A stretch of DNA of 64,000 nucleotides from Enterobacter wuhouensis (GCF_004331265.1 NZ_SJOO01000002.1:434001-498000); one strand, 5' to 3'; counted from the stretch's first letter, positions 52,475 to 61,760 are shown. Notes: a model not told the origin generated them from the letters alone. Numbers and translations are program-made.

Positions 52475-53620
52475 TTAGAAGTCGTAGCGCAGACGCACCA
52501 GGTTCATGTCACCCAGATCGTCGGTGCTGGAGGTGAACACGTGTTCGTAATCCACGCGGAAACCGTAATCCAGCTGGAAGCTGATACCCACGCCGTTGTC
52601 GATGCGCTGGTAGTTACGACCGTTCACGTACTCGATACGATCGCCCATGAAGTAAGGCTGGATAGACTTAACCGCATACTGACCGATTGGGAATTTATAC
52701 CCTGCGAAGTACTCGATACCCCATGCATCACCGGCAAAGTAGTTGTTAGTCGATACTTTTTTGGTGGTCATGAAGTTCTGGTACCAGCCGCCGCCGGCAG
52801 AGAAGGTCCAGTTGTCCGGCGTCCAGCTCAGTGCGGTACCCAGGATGTTCTGGTCGTAGGTTTTGCTGTCGCCGTTTTCCGGGTTACGCATGTCTGCACG
52901 GGTATAGTTCCACGCAGCGCCCCAGGTCAGATCGGTGGTCAGGTGGTAATCCAGACCCAGCGAGCCGCCGCCTTTACGCTTGTAGCGCAGGCCGTTGCCC
53001 GGCAGGTATTCACTGTCTTCAAACAGGTAAGATGCGTAGATGTCTGCATCGCCCACGGTTTTCTTATATTTCAGCATCTGGCGTGAACGATAAGAACCGT
53101 CGTAGTCGCCGTTGATCCCGTTACCCGGCGCCTGACCAATCATGTCATAGTCCCAGATATCGGTTTTCACGCCAACCACATCATAGTAAACGCTGTTTTG
53201 TTGACCGAAGGTCAGCGTACCCCAGGTATCGCTCTTCAGGCCGGTGTACAGCATACGGCGAGAGGTGTTGTTCGCACCTTCTGCGTAGTGGTTGTCCCAG
53301 TCGAACAGCGCAGGAATATTCACGCCCAGCTCGTAGTAGCTGATCCAGCTGATGTCATCAAACAGGTAGTAATCTGCTGCAAAACGGAAGCGGGTGCCGC
53401 CGTCGAAGCCGTTACGCTTGTAGGAGCCTTTGTCGCCGTCGCCGGTCATCATGTTGAACTGAGGACGGATGCTGCCGCCAACGGTGAAGTTCAGGCGGCT
53501 CAGCGGATCGCCCGCCTGAGGATCTTGTTTCAGAACCGTGATTTCCGCTTGCGTTGCGAAGGACGTTAATGCCACTGCCGCGCCGATCGTTGCCGCCAGC
53601 GCTGATTTTTTTATAGTCAT
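52475..53620 (-). CDS. Outer-membrane porin, Gram-negative general-porin type
   Basis: A 381-residue exported beta-barrel protein. The signal peptide MTIKKSALAATIGAAVALTSFATQA is followed by alternating amphipathic strands (FTVGGSIRPQFNMM, GTRFRFAADYYLFDDISWISYYELG, GLKSDTWGTLTFGQQNSVYYD) and a C-terminal aromatic strand ending LVRLRYDF for BAM recognition. It is a 16-strand-like porin but not OmpC/OmpF by sequence; the exact family and solute are not recognised. It sits between selU and ybbP, where E. coli has other genes. Its upstream region has unusual repeats. Confidence 0.82.
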   Translation of the reverse strand: MTIKKSALAATIGAAVALTSFATQAEITVLKQDPQAGDPLSRLNFTVGGSIRPQFNMMTGDGDKGSYKRNGFDGGTRFRFAADYYLFDDISWISYYELGVNIPALFDWDNHYAEGANNTSRRMLYTGLKSDTWGTLTFGQQNSVYYDVVGVKTDIWDYDMIGQAPGNGINGDYDGSYRSRQMLKYKKTVGDADIYASYLFEDSEYLPGNGLRYKRKGGGSLGLDYHLTTDLTWGAAWNYTRADMRNPENGDSKTYDQNILGTALSWTPDNWTFSAGGGWYQNFMTTKKVSTNNYFAGDAWGIEYFAGYKFPIGQYAVKSIQPYFMGDRIEYVNGRNYQRIDNGVGISFQLDYGFRVDYEHVFTSSTDDLGDMNLVRLRYDF

Positions 53621-53641
53621 TATTTTTCCTTGATAGACACG

Positions 53642-53659
53642 CTGCTAAATATTTAGCAG
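53642..53659. promoter_or_regulatory. Perfect 18-bp palindrome in the porin leader
   Basis: CTGCTAAAT-ATTTAGCAG is fully self-complementary and lies 22 bp upstream of the porin ATG (53620), close to the ribosome-binding site. Confidence 0.5.
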
Positions 53660-53708
53660 GTGAATATTAACTGGAAATAATCTGGCTGTGTGGGCGGGTT
53701 TTTAATGA

Positions 53709-53752
53709 TTTGTGCTACTAACGCTTGTGGTATTACCGTTTTGTGCTACTAA
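53709..53752. repeat. Two direct copies of TTTGTGCTACTAA upstream of the porin gene
   Basis: The 13-mer is at 53709-53721 and 53740-53752, 31 bp apart (about three helical turns). Same-face spacing suggests tandem regulator sites. Confidence 0.55.
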
Positions 53753-53754
53753 GC

Positions 53755-53788
53755 GATTACGCACCAGCATATAAACCGGTGCGTAATC
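53755..53788. terminator. Hairpin downstream of ybbP
   Basis: GATTACGCACC (53755-53765) and GGTGCGTAATC (53778-53788) form a perfect 11-bp stem 15 bp after the ybbP stop. It lacks a clear U-tract. Confidence 0.55.
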
Positions 53789-53802
53789 ATCACGGATGTA
53801 AA

Positions 53803-56217
53803 TTAACTGACAAACTGTCGGAACAGCGCTTTACCTTTTAAAAGCCGCGTTCCGAGCCAGCCGCCGCACAGCGACAACAGCACCGCGCCGCACGCCGGCA
53901 GCGTGATCCACAGCCGCCAGTCCGGCTCCCACGGGAAGTCAAAGACTCTGGTCTGCAGGACCGCCAGCGCCGTCTCCGCACCAATGGCCGCCACCAGGCC
54001 GGCCACCAGCCCCAGCAGGGCAAATTCGCTCCAGAGCGTGGCGCGCAGCAGGCGCTTTCCTGCCCCCAGCGTGCGGTAAACCACCAGCTCCTGATGGCGC
54101 TGACGCATGCCAACCTGCACCTGCGCCAGCAGCAGCAGTACGCCGCAGATCGTCACCAGCACCACCATCACCTCCAGGGCACGGCTAACCTGATCGAGCA
54201 CCTGACCCACCTGCTTCAGGATCGCGCCGATATCCAGCAGGCTCACCGTCGGGAATTCCCGGTTAAGCTGGGTCAGCATGCCGTTGCCGTTCTCCCAGCG
54301 GAAGCTCGTCAGCCAGCTCTGCGGCTGCCCGTCCAGCGCCCCTGCCGGGAAGATGAAGAAGAAGTTTGGCCGCAGGCTTTCCCAGTCCACCTTGCGCAGG
54401 CTGGTCACCTTCGCGCTGAAATCCTGCGTGTCGCCGGTAAAGGTCACGCTGTCCCCGAGCCTCACGTTCAGGCGCTTCGCCAGCCCCTCCTCCATCGACA
54501 CTTCACCCGCTTTGGGTGGCCAGGTTCCGGCGGTGATCGGGTTGTGGTCAGGGCGCTTATCCTGCCATGTCAGGTTCAGCTCGCGGTTAAGCGATTCGTC
54601 TTTATTTCCGTCCGTCGACTGCCCGTTAATCTGCGTCAGGCGCGCGCGAACGATGGGATAGAACGACTCCGGAATAATGTGGTGCTCCGACAGGAAGCCC
54701 TTCAGCGGCGTGACCTGTTCCGGGGCAATGTTGATCAGGAAATAGTTCGGGCTTTCCGGCGGAAGCTGCTGCTGCCAGCGATCGAGCAGATCGCCGCGCA
54801 GCACCAGCAGCAGGGCCAGCAGCATAAACGACAGCGAAAACGCCGAAAGCTGGCTGAGCGTGGACCACGGCTGGTGCAGCAGGCGGTTCACCGCCAGCCT
54901 CACCGGCAGCGATTTGACCGTCAGCTTTCTCAACACGTTGAGCAGCAGCCAGCCCACCACGCCGCACAGCAGCGCCAGCACCACGGCCCCCGCCAGCACG
55001 GCCCACAGCAGCGTGCTGCCGCCCATCAGCCAGGCCAGCAGCCCGACCGCCACGGCGATAATCACCGGCAGATAAAACTTCAGCGGCCAGACGCTGGCAA
55101 CCACGTCACGGCGCAGCACGCGCAGCGGCTGCGTTGCCAGCAGCAGCCGGTACGGGCGTAGCCCTACCAGCAGCGAAATCACCGTCATCGCGCCGATTGC
55201 CCATAGCCACGGCCAGAGGCTGGCGGGAGGAAGCGCTGCAGGCAGAACCGGCTTTAGCAGCACCATCAGCAGCTTCTCAAACAGCAGCCCGATAGCCCCG
55301 CCGGTCACGGCAGACAGCGCCAGCACCATCAGCCACTGGCCGACGATCAGCCTGCGCAGCTGCGCCCGGCCCGCGCCGAGGGTTTTGAGGATTGCCACCA
55401 GGTCGTAGCGGCTGCGGCAGTAGTGCCCCATCGCCACGGCGACCGCCGCAATGGCCAGCAGCAGGGTTAACAGCGCCGACAGCAGCAGGAACTGCTGGGA
55501 ACGCTCAAGGGATTTGCCGAGCGCCCCTTCGTCCTGCTCCAGCCCGTACCAGCGGTGTTCCGGCTTGAGCTGCGGCAGGAGCCATTTTTCATACGCATCA
55601 AGCTGCGCGGGCGTACCGCCAAACTTGTAGCGCCAGGTGACGCGGCTCCCCGGCTGCACGGCGTTGGTTTTTGCCACGTCAGCGGTATTCATCAGCAGGC
55701 GTGGCGCAAGCTGGAACGGGTTGAAGCCCGAGTCGGGTTCCTGAACCACCTCCCCGGCAATTTTCAGCGTGGCGTCACCCACGTCGATGCTGTCGCCCGT
55801 TTTCAGGTTCAGCAACGCCATCAGGCGCGGGGCCAGCAGTACGGTGCCGGATGTCGGCTTCAGGCCCGCCGGGCTGGTCTGAAGCTCCCCGTACATGGGG
55901 TAGACATTATCGACGGCTTTCACGCTCGCCAGCTGCGGCGTGTCGCCCGCAAAGGTCATGGTCTGGAACGTAATCTGCTCGCCGACCTTCAGCCCCATCC
56001 GGCGGGCCTCATCTATCCAGCCGGGCGGAACGGCGCGCGAGCTTTGCAGCGTCCTGTCCCCCGCCATAAATTCACGGCTCTGCTGGCTGAGGCCTTTCTC
56101 CATGCGGTCGCTGACGCTGCCGAGCGCCAGCACGCAGGCCACCGCCAGGCTTAGCGCCAGCCAGACAATCAGCAGCGAGGGCGAGCGCCATTCGCGCCAG
56201 AACCAGCGTGCGATCAT
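53803..56217 (-). CDS. ybbP: YbbP, ABC transporter permease (MacB/FtsX-like)
   Basis: An 804-residue protein, the E. coli YbbP length. It has ten predicted TM helices: one near the N-terminus (SLLIVWLALSLAVACVLAL), groups in the middle (around 250-480) and three at the C-terminus, with two FtsX-type domains and large periplasmic regions. It is the permease partner of YbbA. The complex is thought to extract or move lipophilic substrates rather than transport across the membrane. It overlaps ybbA by 4 bp. Confidence 0.96.
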   Translation of the reverse strand: MIARWFWREWRSPSLLIVWLALSLAVACVLALGSVSDRMEKGLSQQSREFMAGDRTLQSSRAVPPGWIDEARRMGLKVGEQITFQTMTFAGDTPQLASVKAVDNVYPMYGELQTSPAGLKPTSGTVLLAPRLMALLNLKTGDSIDVGDATLKIAGEVVQEPDSGFNPFQLAPRLLMNTADVAKTNAVQPGSRVTWRYKFGGTPAQLDAYEKWLLPQLKPEHRWYGLEQDEGALGKSLERSQQFLLLSALLTLLLAIAAVAVAMGHYCRSRYDLVAILKTLGAGRAQLRRLIVGQWLMVLALSAVTGGAIGLLFEKLLMVLLKPVLPAALPPASLWPWLWAIGAMTVISLLVGLRPYRLLLATQPLRVLRRDVVASVWPLKFYLPVIIAVAVGLLAWLMGGSTLLWAVLAGAVVLALLCGVVGWLLLNVLRKLTVKSLPVRLAVNRLLHQPWSTLSQLSAFSLSFMLLALLLVLRGDLLDRWQQQLPPESPNYFLINIAPEQVTPLKGFLSEHHIIPESFYPIVRARLTQINGQSTDGNKDESLNRELNLTWQDKRPDHNPITAGTWPPKAGEVSMEEGLAKRLNVRLGDSVTFTGDTQDFSAKVTSLRKVDWESLRPNFFFIFPAGALDGQPQSWLTSFRWENGNGMLTQLNREFPTVSLLDIGAILKQVGQVLDQVSRALEVMVVLVTICGVLLLLAQVQVGMRQRHQELVVYRTLGAGKRLLRATLWSEFALLGLVAGLVAAIGAETALAVLQTRVFDFPWEPDWRLWITLPACGAVLLSLCGGWLGTRLLKGKALFRQFVS

Positions 56218-56900
56218 GCTTCCTCCTGCAATTCACCGTTCACCAGGCGCAGGCGTCGGTCACAGCGGGCGGCGAGCTGCGGATCGTGGGTGACCAGAAC
56301 CAGCGTCGTGCCGTGCTCGCGGTTGAGGGAAAACAGCAGATCGGCAATTTTATCCCCGGTCTTACGATCGAGATTGCCGGTGGGTTCATCGGCGAATAAC
56401 ACTTCAGGCCGGCCGTTGAACGCGCGCGCCAGCGCCACGCGCTGCTGCTCGCCGCCGGAAAGCTGGGCCGGAAGATGGTTGAGGCGTTTGCCCAGCCCCA
56501 GCTGTTCCAGCAGCGCTTTCGCGTGATCGCGGCTTTCACGGGTGTTTTCCCCGCGCAGAAGCCCCGGCAGCTCGACGTTTTCCAGCGCGTTCAGGGTGGG
56601 GATGAGCATAAAGGACTGAAAGACAAAACCGATATGCCGGGCGCGCAGCGCGGCGCGCGCCTCTTCATCAAGCTGGTGCAGCGGTTGCCCAACAAGGTTG
56701 ACCTCTCCACTGCTGCCGTCGTCCAGGCCGGCCAGAATCGCCAGCAGCGTGGACTTACCGGAACCGGATTCGCCAATCAGCGCGATGGTTTCGGCGCGTT
56801 TGACAACGAGTTCAACTCCGGTGAGGATGGAAAGCTCGTGTTCCCCCTGACCGACGGACTTCTTAAGACGATGAACTTCAACACTGTTTTCCGCTGGCAT
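56214..56900 (-). CDS. ybbA: YbbA, ABC transporter ATPase
   Basis: A 228-residue LolD/MacB-type ATPase: Walker A GESGSGKST (~43), Q-loop FVFQSFMLIPTLNALENVELP, signature LSGGEQQRVALARAF, Walker B LFADEPTGNLD and H-loop LVLVTHDPQLA. It powers YbbP. Its first ten codons overlap, antisense, the first ten codons of tesA: divergent genes share 30 bp of 5' coding sequence, an arrangement also present in E. coli. Confidence 0.97.
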   Translation of the reverse strand: MPAENSVEVHRLKKSVGQGEHELSILTGVELVVKRAETIALIGESGSGKSTLLAILAGLDDGSSGEVNLVGQPLHQLDEEARAALRARHIGFVFQSFMLIPTLNALENVELPGLLRGENTRESRDHAKALLEQLGLGKRLNHLPAQLSGGEQQRVALARAFNGRPEVLFADEPTGNLDRKTGDKIADLLFSLNREHGTTLVLVTHDPQLAARCDRRLRLVNGELQEEA

Positions 56901-57494
56901 TTGCCCTTCCTGTTTATGATTCTGATGACCTTCCGCGCGGCGGCAGCGGACACGTTACTGGTTCTGGGCGACAGCCTGAGCGCGGGCTATCGCATGGCGG
57001 CCAATGCGGCCTGGCCGGCCCTGCTCAATGACAAATGGCAGACGCAAACCGCTGTCGTCAACGGCAGCATCAGCGGCGATACGTCGCAGCAAGGCTTATC
57101 GCGCCTTCCCGCCTTACTCAAGCAGCATCAGCCGCGCTGGGTGCTGGTGGAGCTGGGCGGTAATGATGGCCTGCGCGGCTTCCAGCCTCAGCAAACGGAG
57201 CAGACGCTGCGCACCATTTTGCAGGACATTAAGGCGGCCAATGCCCAGCCGCTGCTGATGCAAATTCGCCTGCCCGCCAACTACGGTCGTCGGTATAATG
57301 AGGCCTTTAGCGCGATTTACCCTAAGCTTGCCAAAGAGTTTGATATTCCGCTGCTGCCATTTTTCATGGAAGAGGTCTATCTCAAACCCCAATGGATGCA
57401 AGACGATGGTATTCACCCCAATCGCGATGCACAGCCGTTTATTGCCGACTGGATGGCAACACGGTTAGCCCCTTTAGTTAAACATGACTCCTGA
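56871..57494 (+). CDS. tesA: TesA, thioesterase I / protease I / lysophospholipase L1
   Basis: A 207-residue periplasmic SGNH hydrolase. Signal peptide to residue 25 (FRAAA|ADTLL), catalytic Ser in LVLGDSLSAGYR (Ser10 of the mature form), oxyanion residues in SISGDTSQQG (Gly) and LGGNDGLRG (Asn), and Asp/His in QDDGIHPNRDAQ. It hydrolyses acyl-CoA, lysophospholipids and aryl esters. The ATG at 56871 gives MNFNTVFRWHLPFLF, as in E. coli less one Met. It overlaps ybbA head-to-head and ybbO by 11 bp. Confidence 0.97.
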   Translation: MNFNTVFRWHLPFLFMILMTFRAAAADTLLVLGDSLSAGYRMAANAAWPALLNDKWQTQTAVVNGSISGDTSQQGLSRLPALLKQHQPRWVLVELGGNDGLRGFQPQQTEQTLRTILQDIKAANAQPLLMQIRLPANYGRRYNEAFSAIYPKLAKEFDIPLLPFFMEEVYLKPQWMQDDGIHPNRDAQPFIADWMATRLAPLVKHDS

Positions 57495-58293
57495 TTACGT
57501 GGAGATCCTGACAGGTAAAGTTATGCAAAAATCGGTCTTAATAACAGGATGTTCCAGCGGAATTGGCCTTGAGAGCGCGCTTGAATTAAAACGTCAGGGA
57601 TTTTGGGTACTGGCGGCCTGCCGCAAACCCGAAGACGTCGACCGCATGAACGGGATGGGCCTTAAGGGCATCCTGCTCGATCTGGATTCGCCCGAAAGCG
57701 TTGAACGCGCCGCCGACGAGGTGATTACCCTGACCGGCAACCGCCTGTACGGCCTGTTTAATAATGCCGGCTACGGCGTTTATGGCCCGCTGGAGACAAT
57801 TTCACGCGAGCAGCTGGAGCAGCAGTTCTCCGCTAACTTCTTCGGCGTGCATCAGCTGACCATGCGCCTGCTCCCGGCGATGGTGCCACACGGTGAAGGA
57901 CGCATTGTGATGACCTCCTCGGTGATGGGGCTGATTTCTACCCCAGGCCGCGGTGCCTATGCCGCCAGCAAATATGCGCTGGAAGCCTGGTCAGACGCCC
58001 TGCGCATGGAGTTACGCCACAGCGGCATCAGGGTGAGCCTGATTGAACCCGGCCCCATCCGCACCCGCTTTACCGATAACGTGAACCAGACGCAGTCTGA
58101 CAAACCGGTCGAGAACCCCGGCATAGCCGCACGTTTTACCCTCGGACCTGACGCGGTTGTCGCCAAAGTTCGCCATGCTTTTGAGAGCGATAAACCCAAA
58201 ATGCGCTATCCGGTCACGCTGGTTACCCATGCCGTCGGCTGGCTAAAACGCCTGCTGCCGGGCCGGGTGATGGACAAAATTTTACACGGCTGA
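57484..58293 (+). CDS. ybbO: YbbO, short-chain dehydrogenase (NADP-dependent aldehyde reductase)
   Basis: A 269-residue SDR. The cofactor motif is TGCSSGIG (~20-27), NNAG is in [12 protein letters not shown], the catalytic triad is in MTSSVMGL (Ser) and [13 protein letters not shown] (YxxxK), and EPGPIRTRF follows. E. coli YbbO reduces medium and long-chain aldehydes. The ATG at 57484 overlaps tesA by 11 bp and matches the E. coli 269-aa form; an internal ATG at 57523 is an alternative. Confidence 0.95.
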   Translation: MTPDYVEILTGKVMQKSVLITGCSSGIGLESALELKRQGFWVLAACRKPEDVDRMNGMGLKGILLDLDSPESVERAADEVITLTGNRLYGLFNNAGYGVYGPLETISREQLEQQFSANFFGVHQLTMRLLPAMVPHGEGRIVMTSSVMGLISTPGRGAYAASKYALEAWSDALRMELRHSGIRVSLIEPGPIRTRFTDNVNQTQSDKPVENPGIAARFTLGPDAVVAKVRHAFESDKPKMRYPVTLVTHAVGWLKRLLPGRVMDKILHG

Positions 58294-58351
58294 GTTGAAG
58301 CGCCGTCGCTCACCCCCATGTAAAGATCAAACTGATAAAAGAGAATTCCGC

Positions 58352-59206
58352 ATGTCCGTACAGAATATCGTCAATATCACTGAAGCTAACCTGCAGCAGA
58401 CGCTCGAACAGTCGATGACTAAGCCGGTGCTGTTCTACTTCTGGTCTGAGCGCAGCCAGCACTGCCTGCAGCTGACGCCGGTACTGGAAAGCCTGGCCGC
58501 GCAGTATAACGGTCAGTTCATACTGGCGAAGCTGGACTGTGACGCCGAGCCCATGGTGGCCTCTCAGTTTGGCCTGCGCGCCATCCCAACGGTGTACCTG
58601 TTCCAGAACGGTCAGCCTGTGGATGGCTTCCAGGGGCCGCAGCCGGAAGAGGCGATCCGCGCCCTGCTGGATAAAGTGCTGCCGCGTGAAGAGGAGCTGA
58701 AAGCGCAGGAAGCCATGGCGCTGATGCAGGAAGGCAAATATGACGAGGCGCTGCCGCTGCTGAAAGACGCGTGGCAGCTGTCGAATCAGGATAGCCAGAT
58801 TGGCCTGCTGCTGGCGGAAACGCAGATCGCCCTGCACCGTTCAGAAGATGCAGAAGCCGTGCTGAAAACCATTCCGATGCAGGATCAGGACACCCGCTAT
58901 CAGGGCCTGGTGGCGCAGATTGAACTGCTGAAACAGGCGGCGGACACTCCGGAGATCCAGCAGCTTCAGCAGCAGGTTGCCGACAACCCGACGGATGCCG
59001 CACTGGCAAGCCAGCTGGCGCTGCAGCTGCATCAGGTGGGGCGTAACGAAGAGGCGCTGGCGCTGCTGTTCAGCCATCTGCAAAAAGACCTCGCCGCCGC
59101 AGACGGCCAGGCGCGCAAGATGTTCCAGGAGATCCTGGCCGCGCTGGGCACCGGTGACGCGCTGGCCTCGAAGTATCGCCGTCAGCTGTACGCGTTGTTA
59201 TATTGA
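58352..59206 (+). CDS. cnoX: CnoX (YbbN), chaperedoxin with thioredoxin and TPR-like domains
   Basis: A 284-residue protein with an N-terminal thioredoxin fold (~1-110) whose active site is SQHC instead of CxxC ([14 protein letters not shown]), and a C-terminal helical TPR-like region ([29 protein letters not shown]...). E. coli CnoX protects substrates from bleach-induced aggregation and hands them to GroEL and DnaK. The lack of the first Cys is normal for YbbN. Start at 58352 gives [13 protein letters not shown]. Confidence 0.96.
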   Translation: MSVQNIVNITEANLQQTLEQSMTKPVLFYFWSERSQHCLQLTPVLESLAAQYNGQFILAKLDCDAEPMVASQFGLRAIPTVYLFQNGQPVDGFQGPQPEEAIRALLDKVLPREEELKAQEAMALMQEGKYDEALPLLKDAWQLSNQDSQIGLLLAETQIALHRSEDAEAVLKTIPMQDQDTRYQGLVAQIELLKQAADTPEIQQLQQQVADNPTDAALASQLALQLHQVGRNEEALALLFSHLQKDLAAADGQARKMFQEILAALGTGDALASKYRRQLYALLY

Positions 59207-59214
59207 TGCACTTT

Positions 59215-59289
59215 GCCCGGTGGCGGCTTCGCCTTACCGGGCCTACAAAAGCACGAATCGTAGGCCGGGCAAACGCAGTGCCGCCCGGC
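59215..59289. repeat. BIME: two REP elements in inverted orientation
   Basis: The first REP is at 59215-59246 (GCCCGGTGGCGGCTTCGCCT then TACCGGGCCTAC) and the second, opposite, at 59260-59289 (GTAGGCCGGGCAAACGCAGT then GCCGCCCGGC). They fill the gap between the convergent cnoX and fetB genes. Confidence 0.93.
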
Positions 59290-59293
59290 ACAA

Positions 59294-60076
59294 TCACCGC
59301 ACGTTTTTCAACTGCGTCACCACCAGCTGGTGACGCGAGTTGTAAAACTTCCGGTAGGTTAAATAGCAGGCAATAATGGTCGACAGGCTGGCCGTAGAGA
59401 GCAGCATAAAGGTCACCATGATCTGATACTTAATCGCTTTCACCGGATCGATACCGGCAAAAATCAGCCCCGACATCATCCCCGGCAGGCTCACCAGCCC
59501 CACCGTTTTCACCGAATCCACCGTTGGGATCAGCGACGAACGGATGCTTTCGCGGATTAACCGCGCAGAGGCCACCTTCGGCGTTGCCCCAAGGCTCAGC
59601 TTCTCCTGCAGCTGCTGCTGTTCGCTGCTAAATCGCTGCCCCAGATTGTTGTAGCACAGCCCCACGGCCACCATCGCGTTGCCGGCGATCATCCCGGAGA
59701 TCGGAATCACCTGCATAGGGGTAAATTCAATAGAGCCCGAGAGAACCAGCACCGCCAGCGTAAGCGCCGTTCCGGTGGTGATGGCAATAAACGATGAAAT
59801 GAATGCTTTATCGATGTACTTGCTGCGCTTCTGCGCGTTCCAGGCCGCGTTGAAGCAGATAAAGAGCACCATCAGCAGCGTTAGCACCGCGTGGTTGACG
59901 TTGAAAATGTACTTGAGCACATAGCCAACGATGATGAGCTGGATTACCGCGCGGCAGATGCTCCACAGGATATCTTTCTCCAGCCCCAGCTTTTCCCGGT
60001 AGCTCACCACGATTGCGACCAATACCAGCACCATCGATAGCGCCAGCGATTCGTTAGTTATATTATGTTCACCCAC
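59294..60076 (-). CDS. fetB: FetB (YbbM), iron export permease
   Basis: A 260-residue inner-membrane protein with about seven TM helices of the UPF0014/FetB family (ITNESLALSMVLVLVAIVVSYREKLGLEKDILWSICRAVIQLIIVGYVLKYIF; GPSIPT-like block replaced by GATPKVASARLIRESIRSSLIPTVDSVKTVGLVSLPGMM). With FetA it exports iron and improves peroxide tolerance. The start is a GTG at 60076 with AGGAGG ideally placed; it overlaps fetA by 8 bp. Confidence 0.95.
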   Translation of the reverse strand: MGEHNITNESLALSMVLVLVAIVVSYREKLGLEKDILWSICRAVIQLIIVGYVLKYIFNVNHAVLTLLMVLFICFNAAWNAQKRSKYIDKAFISSFIAITTGTALTLAVLVLSGSIEFTPMQVIPISGMIAGNAMVAVGLCYNNLGQRFSSEQQQLQEKLSLGATPKVASARLIRESIRSSLIPTVDSVKTVGLVSLPGMMSGLIFAGIDPVKAIKYQIMVTFMLLSTASLSTIIACYLTYRKFYNSRHQLVVTQLKNVR

Positions 60077-60740
60077 GGTGTGCCTCCTGCATTTTCCCAC
60101 CCTGCGGCGCCAGCCTGATGACATCATCCGCATGGGTAATTTCATTTGCGTCGTGCGTCACCCACAGCACAGCGATGTTCTGCTCCCGCGCGTAGCGATG
60201 AATGATGTCGTTAACGTTGCGTTTATTGTCGTCGTCCAGCGCGCTGGTGATCTCGTCGAGGAGCAGCACCTTCGGCAGAAACTGCAGGTTGCGGATCAGC
60301 GACACGCGCTGTTTTTCTCCGCCCGACAGCTCGTGAATGGATTTGGTGAGCGTTTCCTGGGGCAGGCCAAAGCGGGCGAGATCGGCAATGAACGCTTCCG
60401 GCTCCGGCGTTTTTTCGCGGATCTGCCACGGGAAAATCAGGTTGTCGTAAACCGTCTCGCCAAACAGGGAAGGCGTTTGCACACAGTAGGAGACCTGCTG
60501 GCGATAGCGTTCCGGCGAAAGCGTCGCGATATCTTTTCCTTCAAACATAATGGTGCCTTCCGTCGGGCTGAGCAGCGAGGCCACAATCTTCAGTAACGTG
60601 CTTTTACCGCAGCCCGAGGGGCCCGTGATGAGTTTGAATTCACCCGGTGAGAGGCTTATATCCACGTGCTGAAGGATGATATTACCACCGACATGAAAGC
60701 CAACGTCCTTAGCCTGCAAGAGCTTCGTTTTATTGTTCAT
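60069..60740 (-). CDS. fetA: FetA (YbbL), iron export ABC ATPase
   Basis: A 223-residue ABC ATPase: Walker A ITGPSGCGKSTLLK (~37-50), Q-loop YCVQTPSLFGETVYDNL, signature HELSGGEKQRVSLIRNL, Walker B VLLLDEITSALD and H-loop LWVTHDANEI. Partner of FetB in exporting excess cytosolic iron. The order fetA-fetB and its place after cnoX match E. coli. It is divergent from an unrecognised gene starting at 60897. Confidence 0.96.
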   Translation of the reverse strand: MNNKTKLLQAKDVGFHVGGNIILQHVDISLSPGEFKLITGPSGCGKSTLLKIVASLLSPTEGTIMFEGKDIATLSPERYRQQVSYCVQTPSLFGETVYDNLIFPWQIREKTPEPEAFIADLARFGLPQETLTKSIHELSGGEKQRVSLIRNLQFLPKVLLLDEITSALDDDNKRNVNDIIHRYAREQNIAVLWVTHDANEITHADDVIRLAPQGGKMQEAHRG

Positions 60741-60777
60741 CTCTGTTCCCTTTTAACGCATCACTTATTGAACACAT

Positions 60778-60801
60778 TTTACAGTTTATCTTTACAGTTT
60801 A
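60778..60801. promoter_or_regulatory. Tandem TTTACAGTTTA repeats between fetA and the unknown gene
   Basis: TTTACAGTTTA occurs at 60778-60788 and 60791-60801, 13 bp apart, with a partial third copy (TTACAGTGTG) overlapping the end. They lie in the divergent promoter region; no known regulator was matched. Confidence 0.4.
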
Positions 60802-60896
60802 CAGTGTGACCACGCTGGCAGTTCCGCACCCAGGGTTTAGAACCTTCGTTAAAGTGGTGTTAAACTCTGCGCGCAGCACAATAAGGAAGTACCAGA

Positions 60897-61760
60897 ATGT
60901 CTAATAATCACACTTTTTATGAGTTTTCCGCGCTTGAACCCGGGGTAAAAACAATAGACCAGCTTCTTGCGGCTATTGCTTCTGAATCTGTTACGGCATT
61001 TGTCTTTGGCGGAGAGCTGGTCAGGTTCGTCAACGGTCTGCTGAAGATGAAACCCGTTATCCAGCTTAAAAATTGCCGTTTTGCCTTTGATAATGGCGCT
61101 CGCTTTGTTGAAGTTGATAGCAAAGGGAATGTTAAAGAGTTTGAACCAGGGCAAGTTCCGGCCTGGTTTCAGGATCCGGGTGAGTTTGCCCGAGGCCAAT
61201 GGTTAGTTAACCATGACTTTGCCGATCTGGTCACGCCAGAGTTCATTCATGCTTTTATCGAACGTTTCCCTGACGTAAAGAAAAGACGCGAGCATGCAAA
61301 TCTCCTCTTTGACCTGCAGCTCGGCAAGATGTCAGCGGCAGCAGCGCAGCCGGTGCACAAAAGAAGCGGAAATATTCAGGGGAAAACAACCAAACCCCGC
61401 GTTACGGACCTTCAGTCTTTCGAACTCTTCGGTCAATTCTATAGCCGACTGAAAGAGGCCGTAAACGCCGATCGTTTCCCGACCCTGCAGGTCCTGACCG
61501 GCTACGAATCAATGAATGAAGCCCCTACATCGCTCAAAGGAGCGGTCCGTACCTGGTTTAAGGGCATTACAGGCCAGCTTCCCCCCAACAATAAGCGCGT
61601 GGGCGCGGGCAATTCGGCGCTCTTTTGTGCGCCAATCCGGGAACAGCTGCAGCACGTAGATGAAATCGGGCTTGAGGCATACTACCAAAGTCTCTCTAAA
61701 GCGATTGCGGACGCCGGTGAAGATACGCTTATTGCAGACTTTACCTTCCATTATAAATAA
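60897..61760 (+). CDS. Unrecognised 287-residue cytoplasmic protein
   Basis: No family is recognised. The protein has no signal peptide or TM helix. An N-terminal part (residues ~1-130) is aromatic-rich (FAFDNGARFVEVDS, PAWFQDPGEFARGQWLVNHDF), a basic hinge follows (HKRSGNIQGKTTKPR, ~154-170), and a C-terminal part (~170-287) is helical then ends DTLIADFTFHYK. A ribosome-binding-site-like AGGAAG lies ~8 bp before the ATG. E. coli has nothing between fetA and qmcA, so it is a lineage-specific insertion. It ends in its own terminator and looks intact. Confidence 0.8.
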   Translation: MSNNHTFYEFSALEPGVKTIDQLLAAIASESVTAFVFGGELVRFVNGLLKMKPVIQLKNCRFAFDNGARFVEVDSKGNVKEFEPGQVPAWFQDPGEFARGQWLVNHDFADLVTPEFIHAFIERFPDVKKRREHANLLFDLQLGKMSAAAAQPVHKRSGNIQGKTTKPRVTDLQSFELFGQFYSRLKEAVNADRFPTLQVLTGYESMNEAPTSLKGAVRTWFKGITGQLPPNNKRVGAGNSALFCAPIREQLQHVDEIGLEAYYQSLSKAIADAGEDTLIADFTFHYK

